From the NCBI GenBank assembly GCA_012270635.1, contig JAAXHX010000084.1, positions 1,290 through 6,456 of the forward strand: a stretch of 5,167 bases of DNA, written 5' to 3'. Within the stretch, counting starts at the first letter, position 1, and every line of letters begins with the position of its first letter. The position numbers and the translations under genes are program-made. Under the pieces are notes generated by a model. That model saw only the letters and a program-made list of their open reading frames with translations, was not told the DNA's origin and searched no databases. Of this stretch, positions 1 to 5,167 are shown in pieces. The stretch comes from Dehalococcoidia bacterium (GTDB taxonomy: Bacteria > Chloroflexota > Dehalococcoidia > Plut-88900).

Positions 1-1338
1 GACGCCATCCTGTACGTCGACCTTCACCTGGTGCACGAAGTCACGTCCCCCCAGGCCTTCGAAGGCCTGCGGCTATCGGGCAGAAGGGTCCGACGCCCGG
101 AGTTGACGGTCGCCACCGTGGACCACGCGATACCGACCTGGGAGCGCTCCCGCCCGACGGAAGACCCCATCGCCGCGCAGCAGATCGCCACGATGCAGCA
201 GAACGCCAGAGACTTCGGGCTGCCGTTCTACGACATTCACAGCGACGGGCAGGGCATCGTCCACGTCATAGGGCCCCAGCTGGGCTACACTCAGCCCGGG
301 ATGCTGATAGTGTGCGGCGACAGTCATACGTCCACCCATGGGGCCTTCGGGTCCATGGGAATGGCCATCGGGACCACGCAGGCCGAGCACGTCCTCGCCA
401 CCCAGTGCGTCCAGCAGGCCAACCTCAAGACCATGGAGGTCCGGTTGACCGGCAGCCTGCCCCCTGGCGTTGCCGCCAAGGACATCATCCTCGGCATCAT
501 CGGGGAGATTGGCATAGACGGGGCCCGAGGCTACGCCGTCGAGTATACGGGAGAGGCCATTCGGGGCCTGTCCATGGAAGGGCGCATGACCGTTTGCAAC
601 ATGTCCATCGAGGCCGGGGCCCGCATCGGCATGGTCGCCCCGGACGAGACCACCTTCGACTACGTCAAGGGACGCCGGTTTGCACCCAAAGGCGAAGCCT
701 GGGAGGAGGCCGTGGATAAGTGGCGGAATCTTCCCACCGACCCCGGTGCGGAATATGACCGGCTTCTCGAAATCGACGCCTCGGCGATGGAGCCCTATGT
801 AACATGGGGCACCAACCCCGGCATGGTGGCCCGGGTGACGGGCAGCGTTCCAGACCCCTCCTCCATAGCCTCGGCGGCGGAAAAAGAGGCCACCGAGCGA
901 GCCCTGCACTACATGGGCCTGGACCCCGGCAGGGCCATCGAGGAGATCAGGATCGACCGCGCTTTCATTGGCTCCTGTACCAACTCACGCATCGAGGACC
1001 TGCGCACGGCCGCCGAGGTGGCCAGGGGACACACGGTCGACCCCAAGGTCTACGCCATGGTCGTGCCCGGTTCGTGGGCCGTGAAGCGCCAGGCCGAGCA
1101 GGAAGGGCTGGACCGGGTGTTCAAGGATGCGGGTTTCGATTGGCGGGAAGCCGGGTGCTCCATGTGCCTGGGAATGAACCCCGACATCCTGCAGCCCGGC
1201 GAGCGTTGCGCCTCAACGTCCAACCGCAACTTCGAAGGGCGCCAGGGCAAGGGAGGCAGGACCCACCTAGTGAGTCCCGCCATGGCCGCCGCGGCGGCCA
1301 TCGCAGGCCATTTCGTCGATATTCGGGACTGGAGCTAG
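1..1338 (+). CDS. leuC: 3-isopropylmalate dehydratase large subunit LeuC (5'-truncated by window edge)
   Basis: Large subunit of isopropylmalate isomerase (aconitase superfamily, cytoplasmic), which interconverts 2- and 3-isopropylmalate in leucine synthesis through a [4Fe-4S] cluster. The reading frame is open from base 1, and the residues before the GTG at 31 ([11 protein letters not shown]) match the conserved LeuC N-terminus, so that GTG is internal. The 445 visible codons lack about 21 N-terminal residues by comparison with remembered E. coli LeuC (466 aa). Cluster ligands are present: Cys at window codon 326 (976-978, in FIGSCTNSR) and Cys 386 and 389 (1156-1158, 1165-1167, in GCSMCLGMN). 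Their 60- and 3-residue spacing equals that of E. coli Cys347/407/410. [13 protein letters not shown] (codons 105-117), [22 protein letters not shown] and [18 protein letters not shown] are also intact, with no frameshift. An odd Trp (codon 359) sits in PGSWAVK, where E. coli has PGSGPVK. The long bacterial type argues for the leucine enzyme rather than a dimethylmalate dehydratase. TAG stop at 1336-1338; leuD follows after 12 nt. Confidence 0.97.
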   Translation, partial: DAILYVDLHLVHEVTSPQAFEGLRLSGRRVRRPELTVATVDHAIPTWERSRPTEDPIAAQQIATMQQNARDFGLPFYDIHSDGQGIVHVIGPQLGYTQPGMLIVCGDSHTSTHGAFGSMGMAIGTTQAEHVLATQCVQQANLKTMEVRLTGSLPPGVAAKDIILGIIGEIGIDGARGYAVEYTGEAIRGLSMEGRMTVCNMSIEAGARIGMVAPDETTFDYVKGRRFAPKGEAWEEAVDKWRNLPTDPGAEYDRLLEIDASAMEPYVTWGTNPGMVARVTGSVPDPSSIASAAEKEATERALHYMGLDPGRAIEEIRIDRAFIGSCTNSRIEDLRTAAEVARGHTVDPKVYAMVVPGSWAVKRQAEQEGLDRVFKDAGFDWREAGCSMCLGMNPDILQPGERCASTSNRNFEGRQGKGGRTHLVSPAMAAAAAIAGHFVDIRDWS

Positions 1339-1341
1339 GAG
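1337..1341 (+). promoter_or_regulatory. Ribosome binding site of leuD
   Basis: AGGAG overlaps the leuC stop codon (TAG at 1336-1338) and lies 9 nt before the leuD ATG at 1351. The spacing is close to ideal, fixes the leuD start, and fits coupled translation of the two subunits. Confidence 0.75.
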
Positions 1342-1350
1342 CGTTCAGCC

Positions 1351-1968
1351 ATGCAACCATTCGCCACCCTCACTGCCAACGTCGCCGTTCTGGACCGCTC
1401 CAATGTCGATACGGACCAGGTGATCCCCAAGCAGTTCCTAAAGCGCATCGAGCGCACGGGATACGGGGAGTTCCTGTTCTTCGACTGGCGGCGGCTGGAG
1501 GACGGTTCCCCAAACCCGGATTTCGAGCTTAACGCTCCCCAGTACCAGGGCGCCGGCATCCTGGTCACGGGCCCCAATTTCGGGTGCGGCTCCTCCCGGG
1601 AGCACGCTGTGTGGGCCATACACCAGCACGGGTTCCAGGCGATCGTCGCCCCGTCCTTCGCGGAGATATTCCATAAGAACTGCTTCGAGAACGGGCTGTG
1701 CCCCGTGCTCCTGGAGGAAGGGCAGGTATCGGAGATCATGACCCGGGCCCGGGGGCAGGCGCCCGAACCATACTCCCTCACCATAGACTTGGAGAACTGT
1801 CACGTATCGGATGGTCGGGGGCTGAGCCTTCCCTTCGTGACCCACCAGGACAAGATGACCCACGATTTCCGGCGGCGCTGCCTGCTGGAAGGGCTGGACG
1901 AAATCGACCTGACTCTCCAGCACGAGGACGCCATCCTGGCCTACGAAAAGGTCCGCGGGATAGCCTGA
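1351..1968 (+). CDS. leuD: 3-isopropylmalate dehydratase small subunit LeuD
   Basis: Small (swivel-domain) subunit of isopropylmalate isomerase, which closes over the LeuC cluster and contributes to substrate recognition. It is 205 aa, against about 201 in E. coli, so it is full length. Visible hallmarks in order are NVDTDQVIPKQFL (residues 18-30), YGEFLFFDWRRL, PNPDF, QYQGAGIL, NFGCGSSREHA (76-86, the conserved small-subunit loop), VAPSFAEIF, and LTLQHEDAILAYE near the C-terminus (187 onward). The start is supported by AGGAG 9 nt upstream and by alignment of MQPFATLTANVAVLDRSNVDTD with the family N-terminus. The TGA stop at 1966-1968 overlaps the ribosome binding site of the next gene. A few extra residues (around THQDKMTHDF) precede the conserved FRRRCLLEGLD compared with E. 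coli. Citraconate/citramalate activity is a known side role of the family and cannot be excluded. Confidence 0.97.
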   Translation: MQPFATLTANVAVLDRSNVDTDQVIPKQFLKRIERTGYGEFLFFDWRRLEDGSPNPDFELNAPQYQGAGILVTGPNFGCGSSREHAVWAIHQHGFQAIVAPSFAEIFHKNCFENGLCPVLLEEGQVSEIMTRARGQAPEPYSLTIDLENCHVSDGRGLSLPFVTHQDKMTHDFRRRCLLEGLDEIDLTLQHEDAILAYEKVRGIA

Positions 1969-1973
1969 GGAGG
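1967..1973 (+). promoter_or_regulatory. Strong ribosome binding site of the first CoA-transferase gene
   Basis: GAGGAGG starts inside the leuD TGA and lies 7 nt before the ATG at 1981. It is the strongest Shine-Dalgarno match in the window and sets this start codon, which also gives the family-typical MDW N-terminus. Confidence 0.8.
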
Positions 1974-1980
1974 CCCGGCC

Positions 1981-3459
1981 ATGGACTGGCGGGAAGACTA
2001 CAAGCGCAAGCTGTGCTCGCCCGAGGACGCCGCGGCGATGGTCAGGTCAGGAGACCTGGTCCATACTGGCGTGTTGCCCATGCCCCGACTCATCGCCGAC
2101 GCCATTGTTGCGCGCAGGGACGACTTCGAGCACCTCGACGTTACGATGGTCGAGCCGGAATATGACCCCGGCTTTCTCGAACAGGCTTACTCGGACAAAT
2201 TCTCCGTCACCGTCGAAATCCACATCGGGACGGTCGCCCTGGACGCCCACGATGAAAGGCGCATCGACTACTCTCCCGTCCTCTTCTCCACCTGGTTCAA
2301 GCCCGTAACCGACCCCCGACCCGACGTTCGCACACCCGATGTCTTCCTCTGCACCGTCTCCCCTCCTGACGGGAATGGGTACTGCAGCTTCGGCGCGGAC
2401 CTATGGAACAAGCGCACCTTCTCCAGGCTGTCCCGCACGGTTCTCGCGGAGGTCGACGAACGGTTCATACACACCTACGGGGACAACTACATCCACGTCT
2501 CCGAGGTAGACGCCTTCGTTGAAAACACTCCTCCTCCCATGTACGACGAGGAGGTGAACGAGATCATCTCCTCCGTGGAAGACCCCGACCGCCGGCATGA
2601 GCTGACCGAGATAGCGTCCAAGCTGGAATTCGAGCGCCGCCGGGACTTCATCCCCCAGGTCGCAGAGCTGGACCTGCACCAAATGCGTACGTGGGCCGCC
2701 TTCTACGCGGGAGTCTCAGACCCGGGCCCCGATGCCCGGCGCATCGCCGAGTTCGTATCCGAATGCGTTCCCGACGGTGCAACGATCCAGATAGGGGCGG
2801 GCACCCCCTCGACGCTTCTGCCCACCCTCGGCACCTTCGACGAGAAGCACGACCTGGGCATCCACTCCGAGATGGGCGCCCCCGGCATGATCGACCTCAT
2901 CGAAAAGGGAATCGTTACGGGGCGTTACACCAACACTCATCCGGGGGTGGCCCGGCTCAGCGCGCTCACCGCCACCAACATCAGCGAGCAGAAATGGGCC
3001 GAGTACAACCCGAAGGTAGAGCTCCTGGAGTCTCAGGACGTGGTCAACATCAGCGCCATCTCCCAGATAGACAATATGGTCACCATAAACAACGCTTTGT
3101 CCGTGGACCTGTACGGGCAGATCAATTCGGAGACGGTGTTCGGGGGCAGGTTGGTGGCTGGGACGGGCGGCCAGACGGAGCTGCACATCGGCGCGACGCA
3201 GTCGAAGGGAGGCCGGGGGATCACCCTCCTGAGGTCTACGGCCCTCGGGGGGTCGGTGTCGCGTATAGTTCCCCAGCTTGAAGAGGGGGCCATCGTCACC
3301 GTGCCCCGCACCTTCGCCGACATCGTGATCACCGAGTATGGGGTCGCGCAGCTAATGGGAAAGTCGAACCGCCAGCGGGCCGAGGAGCTCATCAACATCG
3401 CTCACCCGGACTTCCGAGCCGAGCTTCGGCGGGAGGCGCAGAGGCTGTTGTACCCGTAG
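1981..3459 (+). CDS. Acetyl-CoA hydrolase/transferase family protein (4-hydroxybutyrate CoA-transferase-like), copy 1
   Basis: A 492-aa family I CoA-transferase of the AbfT/Cat2 type. Such enzymes transfer CoA between an acyl-CoA and a free carboxylate through a glutamyl-CoA thioester; some relatives hydrolyse acetyl-CoA. The N-terminus MDWREDYKRKL...AAAMVRSGDLV parallels clostridial 4-hydroxybutyrate CoA-transferase. Other hallmarks are TVSPPDGNGYCSFG (from residue 125), NYIHVSEVDAFVEN (169-182), IQIGAGTPSTLL, DLGIHSEM with the predicted catalytic Glu297 (codon 2869-2871), GTGGQ (394-398), SRIVP, VITEYGVA and a C-terminal INIAHPDFRAEL. A 73-residue, highly charged stretch (182-254) replaces about 19 residues in the clostridial enzyme and explains nearly all of the extra length. 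No signal peptide or membrane segment is seen, so it should be cytoplasmic. It lies 12 nt behind leuD with its own strong ribosome binding site, and 6 nt before a paralogue about half identical. The substrate is not deducible; hydrolase activity is the main alternative. Confidence 0.93.
   Translation: MDWREDYKRKLCSPEDAAAMVRSGDLVHTGVLPMPRLIADAIVARRDDFEHLDVTMVEPEYDPGFLEQAYSDKFSVTVEIHIGTVALDAHDERRIDYSPVLFSTWFKPVTDPRPDVRTPDVFLCTVSPPDGNGYCSFGADLWNKRTFSRLSRTVLAEVDERFIHTYGDNYIHVSEVDAFVENTPPPMYDEEVNEIISSVEDPDRRHELTEIASKLEFERRRDFIPQVAELDLHQMRTWAAFYAGVSDPGPDARRIAEFVSECVPDGATIQIGAGTPSTLLPTLGTFDEKHDLGIHSEMGAPGMIDLIEKGIVTGRYTNTHPGVARLSALTATNISEQKWAEYNPKVELLESQDVVNISAISQIDNMVTINNALSVDLYGQINSETVFGGRLVAGTGGQTELHIGATQSKGGRGITLLRSTALGGSVSRIVPQLEEGAIVTVPRTFADIVITEYGVAQLMGKSNRQRAEELINIAHPDFRAELRREAQRLLYP
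2524..2742 (+). other. Family-atypical insert segment of CoA-transferase copy 1 (residues 182-254)
   Basis: Between FVE and the conserved IAEFVSECVPDG, this protein has 73 residues where the clostridial 4-hydroxybutyrate CoA-transferase, as remembered, has about 19. The stretch is rich in charged residues and looks helical. The parts shared with copy 2 include EII, RRHEL/RREL, E-ERRRDFIP/E-ERRHDFIP, and R-WA--Y. Both paralogues have the same insert length, so it predates their duplication. Its role is unknown; oligomer contacts or a lid over the active site are guesses. Confidence 0.65.
3403..3437 (+). repeat. 35-bp direct repeat, copy A (3' end of CoA-transferase 1)
   Basis: These 35 bases are identical to 4891-4925 in the second CoA-transferase gene, at the homologous position encoding HPDFRAELRREA. 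All synonymous positions agree, including the less usual CGA and CTT codons, while the flanking homologous codons differ at many third positions. Local gene conversion is a plausible cause. Confidence 0.85.
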
Positions 3460-3465
3460 CGGGAC

Positions 3466-4947
3466 ATGGACTGGCAGGAACACTACAAGCGCAAGCTCGT
3501 ATCCGCTGACGAGGCCGTGTACCTGGTCAAGTCGGGGGACCGAGTGGAGATCTCCATCTTCCCCACCCCCACCCTGCTCCCCCGGGCCCTGGCGAAGCGC
3601 AGGGCGGAGTTGCAAAACGTCGAGACCGTAATGCCGGAACCCGTGTACCCGATGCCGTGGTTCGAGCCCGGCTACGAGGACTCGTTCTCGACGACCCTGG
3701 AGTTGCACGTCGGGATGGGTGGGGCGGGGCCGGTGGTGGACGAAAAGCGGGCCGACTACTACCCCGTCCTCTTCTCCCTATGGCACAAACCCTACATTGA
3801 CCGGCCCGACTCCGCTCCGCCCATCGACGTGTTCATGTTCACGGTATCGCCCCCCGACCGGAACGGCTATTGCAGCTTCGGGGGGCACCTGTGGAACAAG
3901 CGGGTCCTTGCTCGTCACGCCAAGGTAACGCTGGCCGAGGTCGACGAGACGTTCATCAGGACCCACGGGACGAACTACATCCATGTCTCGGAGATCGACC
4001 GTTTCGTCGAGAACTCGCCGAAGCTGATGTCCGACGACGAAATGGATCAGATCATCCGGAACATGCCGGACGAGGAGGGACGCCGGGAGTTGAGGGCGGT
4101 GTCGGGGCGTATCGAGCAGGAGCGGCGCCACGATTTCATACCCAAGCTGGCTGCGATGGACGGGCTGACCATCCGGCGCTGGGCTCAGGTGTACGGTTTC
4201 CAGAGCGAAACCGAGCCCATCGCGCTGACCATCGGCAAGTACGTCGCCGAGTTAATCCCGGACGGGGCCTGCCTGCAGGTGGGCGGGGGGACTCCCTCCA
4301 CGCTGATCCCCGGCATGGGAGTCCTGGACGACAAGCACGACCTGGGGGTGCACTCCGAGATGTCGGCCCGGGGTCTGGTAGACCTGGTGCGGAAGGGCGT
4401 CGTGACCGGGAGGCGCAAGAACTTCCACCCCGGCAAGTACGTGGTGTCGGCCCTAACCGCGTGCACGGAGGAGGAGATTGGATTCGCCGACCACAATCCA
4501 GCCTTCGAGCTGTACGACGCGTCGTACGTCGTCAACATTGCCAATGTCGCGGCCAACGACAACATGACATCGATCAACAGCGCGTTGGCCATCGATCTGA
4601 CCGGGCAGATCACGGCGGAGACGGTTTTCGGGGGGAGGCTCATTGCGGGGACCGGCGGTCAGCCCGAACTGCACATGGGCGCGATAAGCTCACGGGGCGG
4701 GCGGGCGATAACGTGCCTGCGGTCGACCGCGATGGGCGGCGTGGTGTCGCGCATCGTGCCCCAGCACGACGCCGGAACGGCGGTGACTGTCACCCGGGGC
4801 TTCGCCGATTACGTGGTGACCGAGTACGGGGTGGCCAGCCTCCTGGGCAAGACCTTCAGGCAGAGGGCCGAGGAACTGATCAGCATCGCACACCCGGACT
4901 TCCGAGCCGAGCTTCGGCGGGAGGCCCAGAAGCTCTTCTACCCGTGA
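3466..4947 (+). CDS. Acetyl-CoA hydrolase/transferase family protein (4-hydroxybutyrate CoA-transferase-like), copy 2
   Basis: A 493-aa paralogue of the preceding gene, alignable end to end with apparently one single-residue indel (around residues 81-93). The N-terminal 80 residues are about 42% identical by eye and the C-terminal part clearly more. It keeps MDWQEHYKRKL, TVSPPDRNGYCSFG (from residue 126), NYIHVSEIDRFVEN, LQVGGGTPSTLI, DLGVHSEM with the predicted catalytic Glu298 (codon 4357-4359), GTGGQ (395-399), SRIVP, VVTEYGVA and ISIAHPDFRAEL. It should therefore be a working CoA-transferase rather than a decayed duplicate. The residues after the catalytic Glu (SARG) and in the N-terminal region (VEISIFPTPT) differ from copy 1 (GAPG; VHTGVLPMPR), suggesting a different acyl substrate. 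The ATG is 6 nt after the upstream stop and has no well-placed Shine-Dalgarno, so translational coupling is likely; the conserved MDW supports this start. The two copies might form a heteromer or act in sequence. The substrate is unknown. Confidence 0.93.
   Translation: MDWQEHYKRKLVSADEAVYLVKSGDRVEISIFPTPTLLPRALAKRRAELQNVETVMPEPVYPMPWFEPGYEDSFSTTLELHVGMGGAGPVVDEKRADYYPVLFSLWHKPYIDRPDSAPPIDVFMFTVSPPDRNGYCSFGGHLWNKRVLARHAKVTLAEVDETFIRTHGTNYIHVSEIDRFVENSPKLMSDDEMDQIIRNMPDEEGRRELRAVSGRIEQERRHDFIPKLAAMDGLTIRRWAQVYGFQSETEPIALTIGKYVAELIPDGACLQVGGGTPSTLIPGMGVLDDKHDLGVHSEMSARGLVDLVRKGVVTGRRKNFHPGKYVVSALTACTEEEIGFADHNPAFELYDASYVVNIANVAANDNMTSINSALAIDLTGQITAETVFGGRLIAGTGGQPELHMGAISSRGGRAITCLRSTAMGGVVSRIVPQHDAGTAVTVTRGFADYVVTEYGVASLLGKTFRQRAEELISIAHPDFRAELRREAQKLFYP
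4012..4230 (+). other. Family-atypical insert segment of CoA-transferase copy 2 (residues 183-255)
   Basis: Counterpart of the insert in copy 1 and exactly the same length (73 residues between FVE and IGKYVAELIPDG). Acidic and basic residues alternate (for example SDDEMDQII and EQERRHDFIPKLA), with an aromatic RRWAQVYGF patch near its end. The shared DFIP and R-WA--Y positions suggest a constrained structural element rather than a random linker. Confidence 0.65.
4891..4925 (+). repeat. 35-bp direct repeat, copy B (3' end of CoA-transferase 2)
   Basis: Exact match to 3403-3437, 1488 bp downstream of it and in the same codon frame. It ends 22 bp before the stop codon of the second CoA-transferase. 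The identity stops abruptly on both sides (T versus A before it, G versus C after it). Confidence 0.85.
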
Positions 4948-5167
4948 GACTTCGCTTTCTCTCCCCGCTGTCCTTCCTGTTCCGTAGCTCCCTGCCCAAC
5001 GACTACCTCACCATACGGCTGGAAAAGGCAAGCCGCGACGACATCTGCCCCATCTGCACTTTCGAGGGCGAGGCCCGCTACATCTGGATATGGAGCTTCC
5101 TGTGGGAGAACGTGAACAACCCCGACGCCCGGGACGAGTTCATAAGCGCCGGCGGCCTCTGCCCCGG
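4944..5167 (+). CDS. CPIC-motif protein, DUF6062-like (3'-truncated by window edge)
   Basis: The frame opens at GTG 4944, which overlaps the upstream TGA as GTGA, and stays open for 74 codons to the window edge. GTG 4944 is the only ATG/GTG/TTG in this frame near the upstream stop. A weak AGAAG (4928-4932) lies 11 nt upstream, so start-stop coupling with the CoA-transferase gene is likely. Visible features are a hydrophobic, arginine-containing N-terminus (LRFLSPLSFLFRSSLP), DDICPICTFEGEARY with Cys35 and Cys38, an aromatic stretch (IWIWSFLWENVNNP) and SAGGLCP with Cys73. The order CP-C, E--RY, L-E-VN-P--R, G-LC resembles DUF6062 proteins as I recall them, where a His soon after the last Cys completes a possible metal-binding set. 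That part is outside the window. Function is unknown. The N-terminus is too charged to call a signal peptide. Confidence 0.68.
   Translation, partial: MRLRFLSPLSFLFRSSLPNDYLTIRLEKASRDDICPICTFEGEARYIWIWSFLWENVNNPDARDEFISAGGLCP

Noticed and set aside
31..33. GTG as the true start of leuC
   Set aside because: The frame is open upstream, and residues encoded by bases 1-30 ([10 protein letters not shown]) match the conserved LeuC N-terminus before HEVTSPQAF, so the start lies outside the window.
73..909. Long minus-strand open frame opposite leuC (278 codons)
   Set aside because: It runs antisense to clearly coding leuC, the translation has no recognisable family and is Gly/His/Arg-rich as expected of a high-GC shadow frame, and no ribosome binding site supports it.
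804..1532. Plus-strand open frame spanning the leuC-leuD junction in another frame (242 codons)
   Set aside because: It overlaps two conserved genes and its translation is low-complexity Arg/Gly/His typical of a shifted GC-rich frame.
1743..1754. 12-bp CCCGGG-type palindrome in leuD as a terminator or operator
   Set aside because: Short, inside coding sequence, without a U-tract, and easily produced by GC-rich codons.
1438..1923. Minus-strand open frame within leuD
   Set aside because: Fully contained in a conserved gene, with no family resemblance; a shadow of GC-rich third positions.
1..1968. 2,3-dimethylmalate dehydratase (DmdAB) or another catabolic aconitase-family hydratase instead of LeuCD
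   Set aside because: The large subunit matches the long bacterial LeuC type through its length, ligand spacing and C-terminal motifs, and the small subunit matches the E. coli-type LeuD of about 200 aa rather than the shorter archaeal-type subunits.
4948..5000. Intrinsic terminator or intergenic region after the second CoA-transferase
   Set aside because: No stem followed by a T-run is seen, and an overlapping open frame beginning with GTG at 4944 covers the stretch.

Overview
The window is a densely packed, all-plus-strand stretch of a high-GC bacterial chromosome holding five consecutive genes: leuC (5' end cut by the window edge), leuD, two tandem paralogous CoA-transferase genes, and the first 74 codons of a small cysteine-motif protein cut by the right edge. 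Gaps are 12, 12 and 6 nt, followed by a 4-nt overlap. This looks like one transcriptional unit with no room for an internal promoter or terminator. No RNA gene, mobile element, CRISPR array or intrinsic terminator was seen, and no stretch over 15 nt lies outside a gene.

Organism: GC looks above 60% by eye, yet isoleucine ATA codons are frequent in all the genes (for example at 130, 268 and 307 in leuC). ATA is rare in most high-GC Actinobacteria and Proteobacteria. Together with the last gene, which resembles the DUF6062 family (as I recall, common in Chloroflexota), this suggests an uncultured Chloroflexota lineage such as Dehalococcoidia or SAR202. This is inference, not proof.

Layout: 1-1338 encodes the large subunit and 1351-1968 the small subunit of isopropylmalate isomerase, which converts 2-isopropylmalate to 3-isopropylmalate in leucine synthesis. 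Both have intact catalytic and cluster-binding motifs. 1981-3459 and 3466-4947 encode two long-form members of the acetyl-CoA hydrolase / 4-hydroxybutyrate CoA-transferase family. They are roughly half identical to each other, both retain the catalytic glutamate, and both carry the same extra segment of about 54 residues compared with the classical clostridial enzyme. 4944-5167 starts a protein with a CPIC motif and a later Gly-Leu-Cys-Pro.

How they work together: LeuC and LeuD form the heterodimeric isomerase. The CoA-transferases would move CoA between a carboxylate and an acyl-CoA; the substrate cannot be read from the sequence. Their operonic position behind leuCD suggests a link to leucine or branched-chain acid metabolism, or to a hydroxy-dicarboxylate such as citramalate, but the sequence does not settle this. 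The main points for follow-up are the tandem paralogue pair, the conserved insert, a 35-bp identical tract at the two 3' ends, and the translationally overlapped cysteine-motif gene.
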